From: Argyresthia goedartella
Lineage: Eukaryota; Arthropoda; Insecta; Lepidoptera; Argyresthiidae
NCBI GenBank assembly: GCA_949825045.1
Contig: OX463818.1
Span: forward strand, 29,962,906-30,026,905
DNA: 64,000 bases
Direction: 5' to 3'
Part shown: positions 46,168 through 57,416 of the stretch, in pieces
Layout: each line of letters opens with the position of its first letter
Position numbering within the stretch: the stretch's first letter is position 1
The notes under the pieces: model-generated
What the model was told of the DNA's origin: nothing
The model's input: the letters and a program-made list of their open reading frames with translations, nothing else
The model's database searches: none
Program-made: the position numbers and the translations under genes

Positions 46168-46202
46168 AATGATGGTGATGATGAAGATGATGATGATGAT
46201 GA
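46168..46202. repeat. (GAT)n microsatellite
   Basis: Imperfect GATGAT run. It may be the tail of a degraded LINE lying at about 46110-46168. Confidence 0.7.
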
Positions 46203-46218
46203 AATTAATTTACCCTTT

Positions 46219-46475
46219 TCATTCAAGTTCATCAAAGTATTCAAATGTTACCAAAGTTTTCTTCTTCCGAGTTTGTGGAGCACGAGGATGGTGTGTAATG
46301 ATACTGTCTCGTTTTGGTCGTTTTTCATCAATTTTCCGATGGCGTTTTTTCGATTTTTTTTGCCGGTGTTTAGTGTTTTTGGGTCTTTTGATTTGTTTCT
46401 TCCCCCCTTTATGACGCCGTGCCCTTAGGGATGGCGCTTGGCATAGCAATTGCACGACATCATTGATTATTTCTG
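46219..46475 (-). CDS. Putative terminal exon, lysine-rich (copy 2)
   Basis: Minus-strand open frame preceded by a good acceptor (TTACTTTTCTTAATGCAG). It reads EIINDVVQLLCQAPSLRARR, then a Lys/Arg-rich segment (KKSKKRHRKIDEKRPKR), and ends TFEYFDELE with a TGA. It matches 33324-33479 at both ends but has about 100 extra bases in the centre. The basic tail could suit nucleic acid binding, but I know no family. Host paralogue exon or repeat-encoded ORF are both possible. Confidence 0.3.
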
Positions 46476-46590
46476 CATTAAGAAAAGTAATCATACATAC
46501 ATAATACGTGCACTCTCGGGAAATCTGCGGTAGCTATCTTGATTGGGCTTATTATATTTTAAATGTTTTGTTAAGGACATCTTCCTTTAT
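46476..46590. repeat. Flank shared with 33480-33625
   Basis: Second copy of the dispersed block, same orientation. Confidence 0.6.
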
Positions 46591-47159
46591 ATACTCCGTT
46601 TATTCTAACATAATAATAATTATTTAGAACCGAACTTTCCTTCGCGGTTGCGGTTTCATCACGATTAGTATAAATTGGAACACACCCTTCATTTCGATTA
46701 AGAACGAGTAGGAAATGTCACTTTTGACAGACGAGAAAAATGTGATTGTATCCCTGTATGGTTGAAGTGTATTGAACAAGTTCGTGGGTGTAGTAGGGTG
46801 CTCCAGGGTTTGCAGTCGACCCGTAGGGTAGGCAAATCGTACTGGTAAGCATTCTACAAACTCTCACCGGTGGCTCCAAGTAGTCGTTGTGCACACGACG
46901 GAAACACCCCGGTACACCACGTCGGCTCGTGGGCTAAACCCGGTGAGGGGGCCTGGTAGGCTTCGGCCAGACGGGTTTCTACGCGGATACCTCCCGCACG
47001 TGCACAAGTCTAACTCGGCGGAGAAGGCAGCTCATGCTGATAAGCCCCGGCGAGTTAGCAAGGCAATGTTGATGGCCTAGGGCGGCAGTTGAGGTCAGAA
47101 GTGACTGCCGGCTAGACAGATAACAATACAATACGTATAACAATACAATACGTTTTTGT
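46591..47159. other. Spacer with GC-rich part
   Basis: 46860-47100 is GC-rich with a 63-codon ORF (46889-47080) that has no recognisable feature. It may be leader sequence of a LINE. A short duplication (ACAATACAATACGT) sits at about 47124-47155 beside the 5' edge of the next element. Confidence 0.35.
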
Positions 47160-50130
47160 GATCAATGCGTGGACGGTGGACTGTCATCTTCTTCGTATTC
47201 TCTTCCAGGATACAGGCTGTATAGGAATGACAGAGCCGGGAAAGCCGATGGGGTTGTCGCTATTTATCTGCGTGCGGAAATTCCGTGCAAGGTGATCAGC
47301 GCATCCCCTAGTCAGAACTCCGAGTCTGCTGAACATCTATTTCTCGAAATAACTCTTCACCATAACAAGGTCCTCCTCAGTGTTCTTTATAGCCCCTCTT
47401 TTCACATCGACTACTTCGACTCATTCGAATCCCTTCTCAACGAACTTACACCACTATATAAAGACACTCTCATTCTAGGGGATTTCAACACCTGTCTCCT
47501 TAAAAATAATTCACGTTCTACCAGACTCAAGTCCGTAGTCGACTCCTTTAATCTGCATATTCTGCCTCTTGAAGCCACCCATTTTCAACCACATTGCTCT
47601 CCCTCACTTCTCGATATTATGATTACTTCCAATGTGGACAAGGTCGCCCTACACGGACAACTAAATTCTCCTTTCTCTTTTCATGACCTCGTCTATCTTT
47701 CATATAAGATTAGGCCTCTCAAGAGCGGGGCGAGATTTCTTTACATCCGTAACTTTAAACATATCGATCAACACTCTCTTATGTCGGATGCCATGTCGAT
47801 TGACTGGTCCCCTGTCACTTCAAGTAAGAACGTTGATAGTAAAATTGCCAATTTCAATTCTGTGGTCCTGGGTCTCTATGGCAAGCACGCGCCCATAAAA
47901 AGAGTGAGAGTGAAACACCTGCCTGCCCCTTAGCTAACAGACACTATCAAGCGTCTAATGGCCAAGAGGAACACTGCAAAGTGTAGATACCGCAAGAATC
48001 CGACAGAAGACAATTTCCTTTCCTACAAATGGCTTCGCAATCGTTGCAACCGTCTCTGTCGCGATGCTAAACATCGGCACATCCACGAATGCATTGAGAA
48101 TTATACTCCAGCCCAGGTGTGGAAATTCTTACGAACGCTTGGCGTGGGTAAGTCCCAGGACCTACAAGCTGGTAATGTAGATTTCAATGGTCTCAACCAG
48201 TTTCTTTCTGCCCCGCCTGTTGTGATGGATCCCGCTGTTAAACACTCTACGCTTCAGAGCCTTCGCTCTAAGACCTTACCAGACACCACACCATTCAAGT
48301 TAAGCAATGTTGGAATCGAAACGGTTAAGAAGGCATTATTGGCTGTCAACTCAAAAGCTGTAGGCGATGACAAAATTTGCCTTAAAATGCTACTGTTGAT
48401 CCTAGACGAACTATTGCCTGCTATCACACATATTATTAACTTTTTCATATCAAATGGCGTCTTCCCCACAGTGTGGAAAAGAGCGCTAGTCATCCCATTA
48501 CCTAAAACTCCCTGTCCCGCCTCTTTCAAAGAGTATCGCCCCATTTCAATCCTGCCCATCCTCTCCAAAGTCTTTGAGACCATTGTCCATAACCAGCTCT
48601 CCTATCACCTTTCCTCCAACAATCTTCTAAACACTTTCCAGTCAGGATTCAGAACGGGACATAGCACCGTCACGGCTTTGCTGAAAGTCACAGATGACAT
48701 CCAACTAGCCATAGACTGCAAACAGCTTTCCGTCTTAGCTTTACTTGACTTCAGTAGTGCCTTCAACTGCGTAGATTTCGACATTCTCATTGAGGTTCTT
48801 AGATCTCTGAACGTCTCCTCTTCCTCTGCCAGCTGGTTCGACTCTTATTTAAGGGATCGGCAACAGCGCATCAGGTCGGAGGAGACTTCCACTGAATGGT
48901 GTGACCTCTTTACAGGCGTCCCTCAAGGCGGTATACTTTCTCCACTCCTATTCTCGATTTTCATTAACTCCATCTCGGATGTCCTGTCTTCCTCATATCA
49001 TCTTTATGCTGATGATCTCCAGATATATCGCCACTTTTCTCCTAATGATGTAAACTCTGCTGTGTAGAAACTAAACGCAGATCTTGACGGTGTAAAAAGC
49101 TGGGCTTCATCCTTCGGACTCCTGGTTAACCCGAGTCAGTCCCAGGTTATGATTATAGGTACAAGATATTCTCTAAAACTGTTACAGCAACAGCCTATTC
49201 CAGTTGTCACTTTCAATGGTACCAGCATCATGTATAGCGATAAAGCTAAAAACCTGGGTCTCATCTTCGATAACCAGCTGTCCTGGTCATTTCATGTCAA
49301 CGAGGTCAGTCAACGAGTATTTGCTACTTTTCACTCTCTCAGGAGACTTCAATACTTTTTGCCTCGACAGACCAAAATCACTCTCGCTCAGTCTCTTCTT
49401 CTACCCCTCATCGATTATGCTGATGTCTGCTGGGTCAGTGCTAACGAAGAATTACTGAAGAAACTCGAACGACTTCAAAATCTCGGGTTTCGGTTTATCT
49501 TCGGGCTGCGCAAATACGATCATGTATCACAGCATCGCAAAGAGTTGAAGTGGCTTCCGATCCGTCTTCGTCGGGATTCTCACATCCTCTACCTCCTCTA
49601 CAACATTTTGCGGAATCCACGCTATCCAACCTTCCTACGAGACCGTTTTCAATTTGTTTCTTCCAGCAGGCCTCGGAGGACCCACACAGTTTCTAAACTC
49701 ACGACCCCACAACATAACACCGCAACTTACGAGCACGGGTTTAGACTCCGGGCCATTCGGTTGTGGAATGCACTCCCCTGCACCATCAGGGATAGTCCTA
49801 CTCTCAATATCTTTAAAAGTCGTGTGAAGAAGCACTTCCTATCTCTTTAGAAATATAGGTAGTATTTATGTTTTTATAATTTATATATGTATATATATTT
49901 AATATTTATTTATATTTAGGATTTATATTTTATGTATGTAGTTTATTGAGTTGTAATTTAGGGTATGTTGTACACATCGGTCTACCCGTGCTCTGTGATT
50001 AACCTATCTCATCCTGACATGGTTTGCTGGAATAGATCTCTTGTTAGAGATAAGCTCGCCTTTTACACTATTTTAATATATATCTTGTCAATATAATTAT
50101 TTGTGTGCAATAAAGAAATTATGAAATTAT
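47160..50130 (+). mobile_element. CR1-like LINE, 5'-truncated
   Basis: Nearly complete ORF2 (47169-49850), then an AT-rich 3' UTR with AATAAA near 50109 and a short 3' repeat (GAAATTAT repeated twice). The 3' end in a short repeat instead of poly-A is typical of CR1-type elements. The 5' edge lies inside the endonuclease domain near 47160. A relative occupies 1-1168. Confidence 0.8.
47169..49850 (+). pseudogene. CR1-like LINE ORF2 (endonuclease-RT)
   Basis: One continuous frame of 894 codons broken only by two TAG codons (47931-47933 and 49065-49067). The endonuclease lacks its N-terminus but keeps LILGDFNTCL and SPSLLDIMIT, while the SDH box reads FHD. RT blocks: KRALVIPLPKTP, FKEYRPISILPILSKVFETI, NTFQSGFRTGHSTVTALLKV, LALLDFSSAFNCVDFDIL, GVPQGGILSPLLFSIFINSI and HLYADDLQIY, with the catalytic YADD intact. 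The C-terminal part has RLQNLGFRFIFGLRKYDHV and AIRLWNALPCTIR. With intact catalytic boxes and only two nonsense codons it is the best preserved LINE here. Confidence 0.85.
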
Positions 50131-51205
50131 GTATCCGCATCCGTTTTCGCACCGATGGCAGCGTGTTTAATCTGGCGAGGCTAAAAGCCCGCACAAAAGT
50201 CACACACGCGATGGTTACTGAGATCATCTACGCGGATAACCTATGCTTCATGACAGAATCCCCAGACAGCCCGCAACAGCTCATGTCCGATTTTTCGAGA
50301 CAAATCTTGCCGTAAATTTGGCCTAAAAATCAGCGTCAAAAAGACGGAGGTGATGTCTTTAGACATTGACGGTCACGAGGCGCTGAAAATCAAACTTGGC
50401 GAGGACGAGCTGAAACAGGTCGATAAGTTTCACTACCTGGGGAGCACTCTAACATCCGAGTGCAACCTTGATGCAGAGATCAACAGCAGGGTCGGAGCTG
50501 CAGCTGCAGCATTCGGCAAGCTGGATACCAAGGTCTTCTGCTCACATGACATAAAGCTAAGTACGAAGATCTCAATATACATGGCGGTCGTTCTGCCTAA
50601 CATCCTGTATGCTGCGGAAACTTGGACTGTGTACCGTCGTCACATCCGCATGCTAGACTGATTCCACCTAAGAAGACTGCGTAAAATTATGAACGTCAGA
50701 TGGTCTGATCGCGTGCGGAATACCGAGGTGCTGCGACGAGCCAATGTAGGTGACATTGAGGCTTACCTCATGCGGCGACAGCTTCGGTAATGCGGACACA
50801 TCTTCTACTCAGAACTTGAGGAGGGCAAGCGCAAGAATGGAGGACAACTCCTCAGGTATAAAGATGTGCTGAATCGACACATGAAGAGTTGTGGCATAGA
50901 GTCTTCCCAGTTGGAAAAGCATGCCGCCCTAAGACCCGAGTGGAGGGCTTTGGTTAAATCTAAAGTCCGCGAGTTTAAGCTCCACCGGCGCGCTGAACTC
51001 GACACCAAGCGCGATGAGTTAACCCGACCACCTGCGCTAACTCAATATAATAATGTTAACGGTGTGCTCACATGCCCGCAATGTGCGAGGATCTTCACAA
51101 ATAAGATAGGCTACACAAACCACATGCGAACACACGAGCGAGTCTAAAACTCTCGAAACGGTCGCTGTGACCGAAATCGGTCGGACCACATCATCATCAT
51201 CATTG
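50131..51205 (+). pseudogene. LINE ORF2 C-terminal fragment with C2H2 zinc finger
   Basis: RT C-terminal relic in shifting frames: IIYADNLCFM (YADD changed to YADN), [40 protein letters not shown] (to 50660), then [11 protein letters not shown], a linker, and 50866-51147 ending in a C2H2 finger (CPQCARIFTNKIGYTNHMRT plus H). The 3' end is a (ATC)n tract at about 51183-51203. The zinc finger at the far C-terminus is unlike the other LINEs of the window. It abuts the 3' end of the previous LINE, so either element may have inserted next to the other. Confidence 0.7.
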
Positions 51206-51274
51206 AACAATATTTCGGGGATAGCCAAAAGGCTTTCCACGCGTCGTGTTGGTGATAGGTATGTTAACCCTCCG

Positions 51275-51450
51275 GGCTGATTAGCCATGGATATTCGCGT
51301 GAGAATCGTATGTTTTGCGGGGAAGCGCCCAGCAGCGTATAGAATAAGGAACGGAAATTCATTGACCTAACAGTGACCCAAAGATTGGCTTAGAGCGCTT
51401 ATGCTGGAAGTTATCTCAGGCGCGCCTGACACTCGTCGCTCGTCGGAAAC
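51275..51450. repeat. Dispersed repeat G, copy 1
   Basis: Shares CTGATTAGCC, AAGGAACGGA, ATTGGCTTAGAG and TTATCTCAGGCGCGCCTGA in the same order with 62608-62795. Non-coding; class unknown. Confidence 0.7.
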
Positions 51451-52966
51451 CAGGTCATAGGTTAACGGATGACTCCGTCAGGTAACCCAGCGCAGTGTAA
51501 CGCCATCAGTTAGACTCCCCTACGGCGGTGAGCCAGAACCAGCTGTCTAAAGAACATGCAGGACCGCTGCCCTGGGAGAATGTCTATTAATTTGGTAGCA
51601 TTGAGCGCAGTTCTTTTCATTGATGATTGCGCTATGGGGGCCAAAAGAACCAAGATCGGCCATTAGACTACAGAGTAGGCACAGATAGGTACTAGCAATA
51701 GTTCCAATATCCGCCTGAAGCTATGATCAGTTCATTTACAGTGCAGACTTGTAGTGTTTTATATTGTTGTTGTTACTATAAAAAAAACTTGTGAATCTAC
51801 AGTGTAACAGAGTTAAAGAAGCCCTTAAAAGTGAACCCTTATATGATATTTGGAGAGCTTATATTATTTGGTTAGTGTATGTGCTACGGTCAAGATAATG
51901 ATGCGGTCATTATGCATACTAACCGGCTATTAGTCATACTTACCTATACCGATGGTTAAAGTAATTAATACAGCAAGATTTGTACACCACCACCGTTTAA
52001 TTATTCAGCATTATCTTTCTGAACTGTTCTTCGTGCTTTGAAACGTCGTTGTCATATAAACGCATCTATCCAAGTACTACACGTACTAGCAGATGATAAA
52101 ACGTACTTATTATGACGATGCTTCTCCTATCTTCATCCATTACCAAGAAACCGTCTACTCTGTCTCTGCAAACTATACCTTCTCAAGTTAGGTATTTGCA
52201 CCTTCTGTAAATGCTAATGTATATTCCATTTAACCTGGCGAGTATTTACAATTTACCGGTCCGAGATATATCATTATTTAATAATAAACACAGTAAAAAT
52301 GTCACGTAAATAACCGACCTTGGATTTAAAGGGCTGTTGCGCCTAGGCTAGCCTGAAACCCTTCGTGATTAAACCTGATTTCCTACGAGGGCTTAATGGG
52401 AGTTTATGTATGAGCTTCATAACACTTGTTTATACAAAGACATTCGAATGAGTATGAAAGACCAAAACATGGTGAGCGGTAATAAAATAAATCTATAATA
52501 AATTAAATAGGTGAAGGCAGCTCGTAGTCGCTGCCTTGAACTTGAAATGCAGCGTTCTTTCCATCCTGCTCTAGCGTATAGTTTTACTACTTTTTTGATA
52601 CCCATGCGGTGCCTTGTGTTTGAGTACATCTCAAGATATTTTTATCAGCCTGGTTCTTGACAGATTTTTTGCTCTTGCCATTATTCCGGGTTCGTGAATA
52701 TTGTACAAATCTAAAATGTCAGTAACAATAAGTCCCCAATCTTTAGTCACAAATCTAAGATGACAAAAAATTTGGTACCTACCAAACACTGAAGTGTCTT
52801 CATTGTTGAAATGTCGCGAACAATATTTTGATTGATTCGTTCGGTTGAGGTTGTGTGGGCGCAACCTCATTTGCATTGAATCGGTCCCGATGTCTTCCCA
52901 ATATCCGTCCCACGTGTTTCACACCAGATCATCTACACGAGGGTACAAACAGTCCCAATGTTTGAC

Positions 52967-53155
52967 TCACCACTTATCGTAAATAAGTAAAAAATTTCGT
53001 TGGCAGGACACCGGTCGACCTTCTTGCAAAACTTTCTCTAGCCTAAAAACCTCATACCGGCACGTGTCGTCCATGGTGGAAAGGCGGAATGGCATTGTTA
53101 TGTTTGCCACAAAAACAATCAACCTACGTCTTGTTTGCTGCTTCGGAGGGAACAA
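52967..53155 (-). pseudogene. Possible BEL/Pao RT relic
   Basis: The minus-strand ORF has RRRLIVFVANITMPFR followed by MDDTCRYEVFRLEK. It lines up loosely with the RT block RRHQIVFVADIRMMFRQT and its downstream DRRYQLILWRE in family A. Similarity is short and weak. Confidence 0.3.
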
Positions 53156-53379
53156 AAGAACGGTATTGCCAAGTAAACCCGATACACCGTGAAACTGGAA
53201 TCTGATCTACTTACAAAGCTATTGCAAGTAAATAAACCAAACAAAACTAGTTTGGTATATGCTCCAACGCCACCTTATCCGCTCTAGAGTCATTACTCTT
53301 TATCCTTAAAAGTCGCTCCTTTTCACACGAAATTCAAATTTTCAATAGATCTGCACAACTTAAATTACAGTACAAAATG

Positions 53380-53525
53380 TACGTCTTACCGTTGACAATG
53401 ACCGCATCTCTCGTGTAGAATACGCCATCCTTCTCCGAGAATCCAGTGTCCTGGAAGAAACTCGCACGGGACACCGCAAGTAGTCCCAGCAGGACAATAA
53501 TGAATTGAGTCCTTATCGGCATCAT
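53380..53525 (-). CDS. Putative first coding exon with signal peptide
   Basis: Starts MMPIRTQFIIVLLGLLAVSR at 53525, a textbook signal peptide (basic start, hydrophobic core, small residues before a cut after SRA). It then reads SFFQDTGFSEKDGVFYTRDA. At VIVNG a strong donor (AACGGTAAGA) lies near 53384-53393, so the coding exon probably ends there; reading on reaches a stop at 53334. The protein would be secreted. I do not recognise the mature part. Downstream exons should lie at lower coordinates on the minus strand, but I cannot identify them. Confidence 0.4.
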
Positions 53526-54729
53526 GCTTAGTCGACGACTAACACATTCACCACGCGGGAATTAAGGACAGAACGCGACGCGAGGAAGTCCCGCTCGCTA
53601 GGAGTCGCTTCGCAAAATGCTTTAACGTCTTCTCGAAGCAGGCTCACACACCACATAACCACAAGTCCGTGCTGAATATGATTAATACTGATTTGCATAG
53701 TTAATATCAGGGCAAAATACTGCGGTACCTTAGGTGAAGAGTAAAGTGAGTAAAGCGAAGCCCCCTTTATTCTTCGTATGAGTTTTAACATGTAAGAACA
53801 ACAAAAAATACTTAAAACATAAACTTATGTACACATAAAATATCTAACACTTATCTAATAAACATCCTGTGCAATACTGTACATTATAGACGGACACTAT
53901 TAAGAAGAATTTTACTCTTTGTTATATTTTATCTTTAATACACCAGTATTTATCTTTATATAATTATCTATATATAATTATAATATATATTATTTATCTT
54001 TAATAAACAGTATTTGATTAAGAAAATAAGGGTGTCTTATTACTTTCACAAAACAATTACCGGTTAAAGTAATTAATCGGACTGATTTTGGCCATATTTA
54101 TTACATTTACGAAAATCAGTGGTTAGTATGAATACTAACCGGTAATCATGTATACTAACCGAATCTATCTAGTTGGCCGTAACATATGCATTTTTTTCAA
54201 CTTTTCAACTTTCATTCGCCTTGCAATGCATTTGTTTTGTTTGAGAGATTGGACTCACAACTGATAGTGCGATATTGTGATTATGCTACGAGTATATGTT
54301 ATGAATTTTGGGTGGAATTTCAGTATGGATTGAACCATGAGTGAACATGGAAACCTTGTGACAAGTGTTCAACTGAAACTGTAGCTCAATTTATTTGTGG
54401 ACAAACTATGAATGCAGGGTTCAAGATTGTGTAGATTTGACTAGAACCTATAATGTAGTTTTCTTTATATCGGGATTCTTAGAAAACATATAAATTTGAA
54501 AGTTAACTATTGTACCGACAATTTTGAATTAAGTGAAACTTATTTTTAATTGTTTCTTGATCTCTAAGTTACTCTAAGTGCTAAATGGGGTTCCCTTGGA
54601 TGGAACATCAATCATAGGATCCTATAAATTATCTTTTTTGTAAATCGTAATTATCGTCCCTCACGTCTTTGTTAGGACTTCAAGCTGGAGTAAGCATTCA
54701 TTGGCGGTAGCTCACGTCCGTCCACTCCA

Positions 54730-55299
54730 TGATAACACGTATTGATAGGAACGACATTGTTTTGTTACGTGCTAAGGAAGCGAAACAATGCTGTGATACA
54801 GACCTTGAGCTCGACTCTGCTCTCACGCAGAGATGATAGAAAGGGCTTCCGCTGACAAATTAGAAAAATGTATAGTCTCCCGATGAATTAATATGTCGAC
54901 CGACATAGCGCCGTGGGCTGCTGACGTAAGGAGACAGCGCCAAGCTGGTTGTGCTGATGAAGTAAAAGGACCACCTCCTCAAGGAGTAGTATCTCAATTA
55001 CCGGTACTTCAGGTACCTCCATTTGATGGTATCGTGGGCGAATGGACCAGCTTCATCAATTTATTTAGCAGCCTGGTGCATTTAAGAGAGGATTCACCCC
55101 AAGCTTATAAGATAGCACAGTTAATGTCGGTTTTGCGGCGTGAAGCTAAGGAGTTGGTATCGCACTCAACTTTTACGGACGCTAATTAAGAAATAGCCCG
55201 CACGTTGTCGATAAGGCTATATCACAATAAACGGTGATTAGTTGACGATCAGTTAAAGAGCTTGTTCAACGCTCCAACGGTGACAGGGATACTAATCTA
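54730..55299 (+). pseudogene. Pao gag relic E, left part
   Basis: Decayed Gag of an A/B-like Pao element. About 54735-54775 matches the N-terminal region, and 54893-55189 encodes LPVLQVPPFDGIVGEWTSFI and YKIAQLMSVLRREAKELVSH. Similarity continues with stops to about 55280 (HNKR, LKSLFNAPTVT). It is interrupted by element D and resumes at 61700. Confidence 0.7.
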
Positions 55300-55361
55300 A
55301 TTAAAAAGTACAATGCCTGAACAATGGTACTAACCATTGTTCAGGCATTGTACTTTTTAAT
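55300..55361. repeat. 29-bp perfect palindrome at the left edge of D
   Basis: Arms 55300-55328 and 55333-55361 are exact complements with a 4-base loop (ACTA). The right arm includes the first 24 bases of the D 5' LTR; the left arm is a reversed copy lying outside the LTR. The 3' LTR of D has no such arm. Confidence 0.88.
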
Positions 55362-55752
55362 ATGTGGGTAAGTCACATTACTGCGGCGGACCGGTGCGTG
55401 AAGAAATTTGAGGGTAGCTCGACACACTCGACACCTCAAACGAGTGCGTCCTACACCGGCTCCCAGATCGGATGCGTATCTCGGTTCCGGCGGAAGAAGA
55501 ATTTCCAACCATTCAATCTGAACTGTATGGTGTTATATGTGCCTATAATAGGAGTGTCAGACCTTATGGTGACATATGTGTGATAGCTGGCCAGCGCGGA
55601 CCCGAAACCCAGATATTGGAGTGTTCTGAAGTTGATACGTGGCTGAAGGCGTGCCAGGGTCAATCAAGGTGAGTGGCTTATTTCATATTGAGGAGATGCA
55701 ATGCCGTGGACTGCAACCCCTGGGGCGAACTAGAAAGATCAGGACCGTACCA
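55338..55752 (+). repeat. 5' LTR of D
   Basis: TGTTCAGGCATT to CCGTACCA. It aligns with 61287-61699 over its length. The 3' boundary is inferred from the last shared bases and the CA rule. Confidence 0.8.
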
Positions 55753-55938
55753 CTGGCTTGTCGAAGGGTTCCTTACACGAACATAAAATTTCGTCATTCG
55801 AGCCGGATCGGTTTTTCATTAGGTAGTTAGCTTGGGGTATCAGTAAGTCAGTAATTGATATCGGTTAAGTTGCCGGTTAAATTTACGGTTTGGCTCCTAC
55901 GGTCACGGTGGTTGTACTCAAGAGGCTAAATTTGAAAA

Positions 55939-57374
55939 ATGGCTAAAGCTATTGAAACTAAATTTAAAGTAAAATATGACTGGTTAAATCATAGTTTACA
56001 AATAGCGACTAGCAAAAGCCACAGTTCTGGCGTATTGTCGGCGCGGTTACGTAAGCTGGATGAGTACTTTAAGGTTTTAACGGAGACATACGAAGACATA
56101 CTGAGCCTCGATTCGGTAGACGATAAGGTTATCGCTAGTTATGATGAAAAATACAAAGAGGCCACGAAGTGGTACAATCAGTTAGAAGCGGTGGCGGCGG
56201 CCTACCCGAACCTAGACGGAACGCACGTGCCGACCTAAAGTGCAGGGGCGGCAAGGTTGCCGCGAATTAACTTGACTTCGTTTGACGGTGACATATTTTC
56301 ATGGAGTAGCTTCATCAGCCTATTTACATCGTTGGTGTTGTCACAGAAGGACATTTCAAAAACGGAAAAGCTTCATTACTTTCTCTCTAACTTAGAAAAC
56401 GAACCCAAGTCGCTTATAAAACACCTGCCAATGGTTGACGGTTCATCAGATATTGCAATGGATATTTTGAAGGGTAGATATGAAAACAAACGGCTGCAAG
56501 CGGATTCGCACATTTCTCGGATATTACATTTACCGGCGATTATTTAGGGGGTAGGCCTCAGGGCAAAATTATTAAATCCGTTGTTAGATCTACACGGGCA
56601 TTAAAAAAATTAGGACTGCTTATAGATGAGTGGAGCTATATTTTGTTGCATATTAGCCTCACAAAAATGCCGTTAGATATTAAATGCAGATTTGAGCAGC
56701 GATACGGCGGTAACGCCTTAATTTTACCTACCTTTGACCAGTTACGACGGACGACCAGACGATACGGCGGCCATGGCAGCGGAGCATGCATCTTACGCGG
56801 ACTGCACACGAAAACCGGCACGTAACGTGCATGTTGAGGAACGCAATAATAATAATCAATTTAGATCGGAATGGAACACTCGTAATTACGGTTCCAGAAT
56901 AAATAACAATTGTTATTATTGTAATTTATCGGGGCATAACTTAGCCATTTGTTTTAAATTTGCAAATATGTCGCCTTATGAGCGTAAGGACTGGGTAAAC
57001 ATTAACGGCCTTGCTTTAGATGTTTTGAAAGGCATCCTGCCGCGACATGCGACCGGCAGGTGCCCTGTAATCGGTGTAGAAACGTTGGCCATAATAAATT
57101 GATTTGTACGATGTCCACTGCGCGCTCTTCACCGCCTCCGGAAGATAGGCAGCGTTCACGACAAGCAGCCGTCGCCTCACGCGATAGCCCGGCCATCGAA
57201 AAAGGGTCGCCTGGACGCGGCGGCGGGGTGGGCATGCGATATTGTGAACGTGAATATGAATCTAGAGAGTTCCAGAATAATAATAATTATGAAAGCGGTC
57301 GGAATCGGAATCATATAAGGAATAGGCTGTCGCGAAGTCCTAGCGGGGATCGGACGCCGCGTTCTCAAGAATAG
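55939..57374 (+). pseudogene. D gag, broken
   Basis: MAKAIETKFKVKYDWLNHSL at 55939 begins a helical N-terminal domain, stopped at 56236. The same frame resumes with a capsid-like region (LTSFDGDIFSWSSFISLFTS, YENKRLQADSHISRILHLP) to 56547. Frameshifted pieces continue to zinc knuckles (CYYCNLSGHNLAIC near 56910; CNRCRNVGHNKLIC near 57063) and an Arg/Ser-rich tail ending 57374. It has at least three stops or shifts. Confidence 0.78.
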
Positions 57375-57416
57375 CAATTACAATCTAGTAATGTCGCCTC
57401 AGTAGCACCACGGTTA

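Larger units (their letters stand above)
51451..54729. other. Mostly unique AT-rich DNA
   Basis: Two weak coding candidates lie inside (52967-53155 and 53380-53525). A short ORF at 52631-52876 (minus) is not recognised. Palindromic ATACTAACC motifs occur near 51916 and 54121-54160. Otherwise I see nothing to annotate. Confidence 0.4.

Noticed and set aside
46889..47080. 63-codon ORF in the GC-rich spacer
   Set aside because: Short, with no domain or splice support; GC-rich sequence favours chance ORFs.
53528..53791. 87-codon ORF upstream of the signal-peptide exon
   Set aside because: No coding signature; it more likely spans promoter and 5' UTR of the putative exon.
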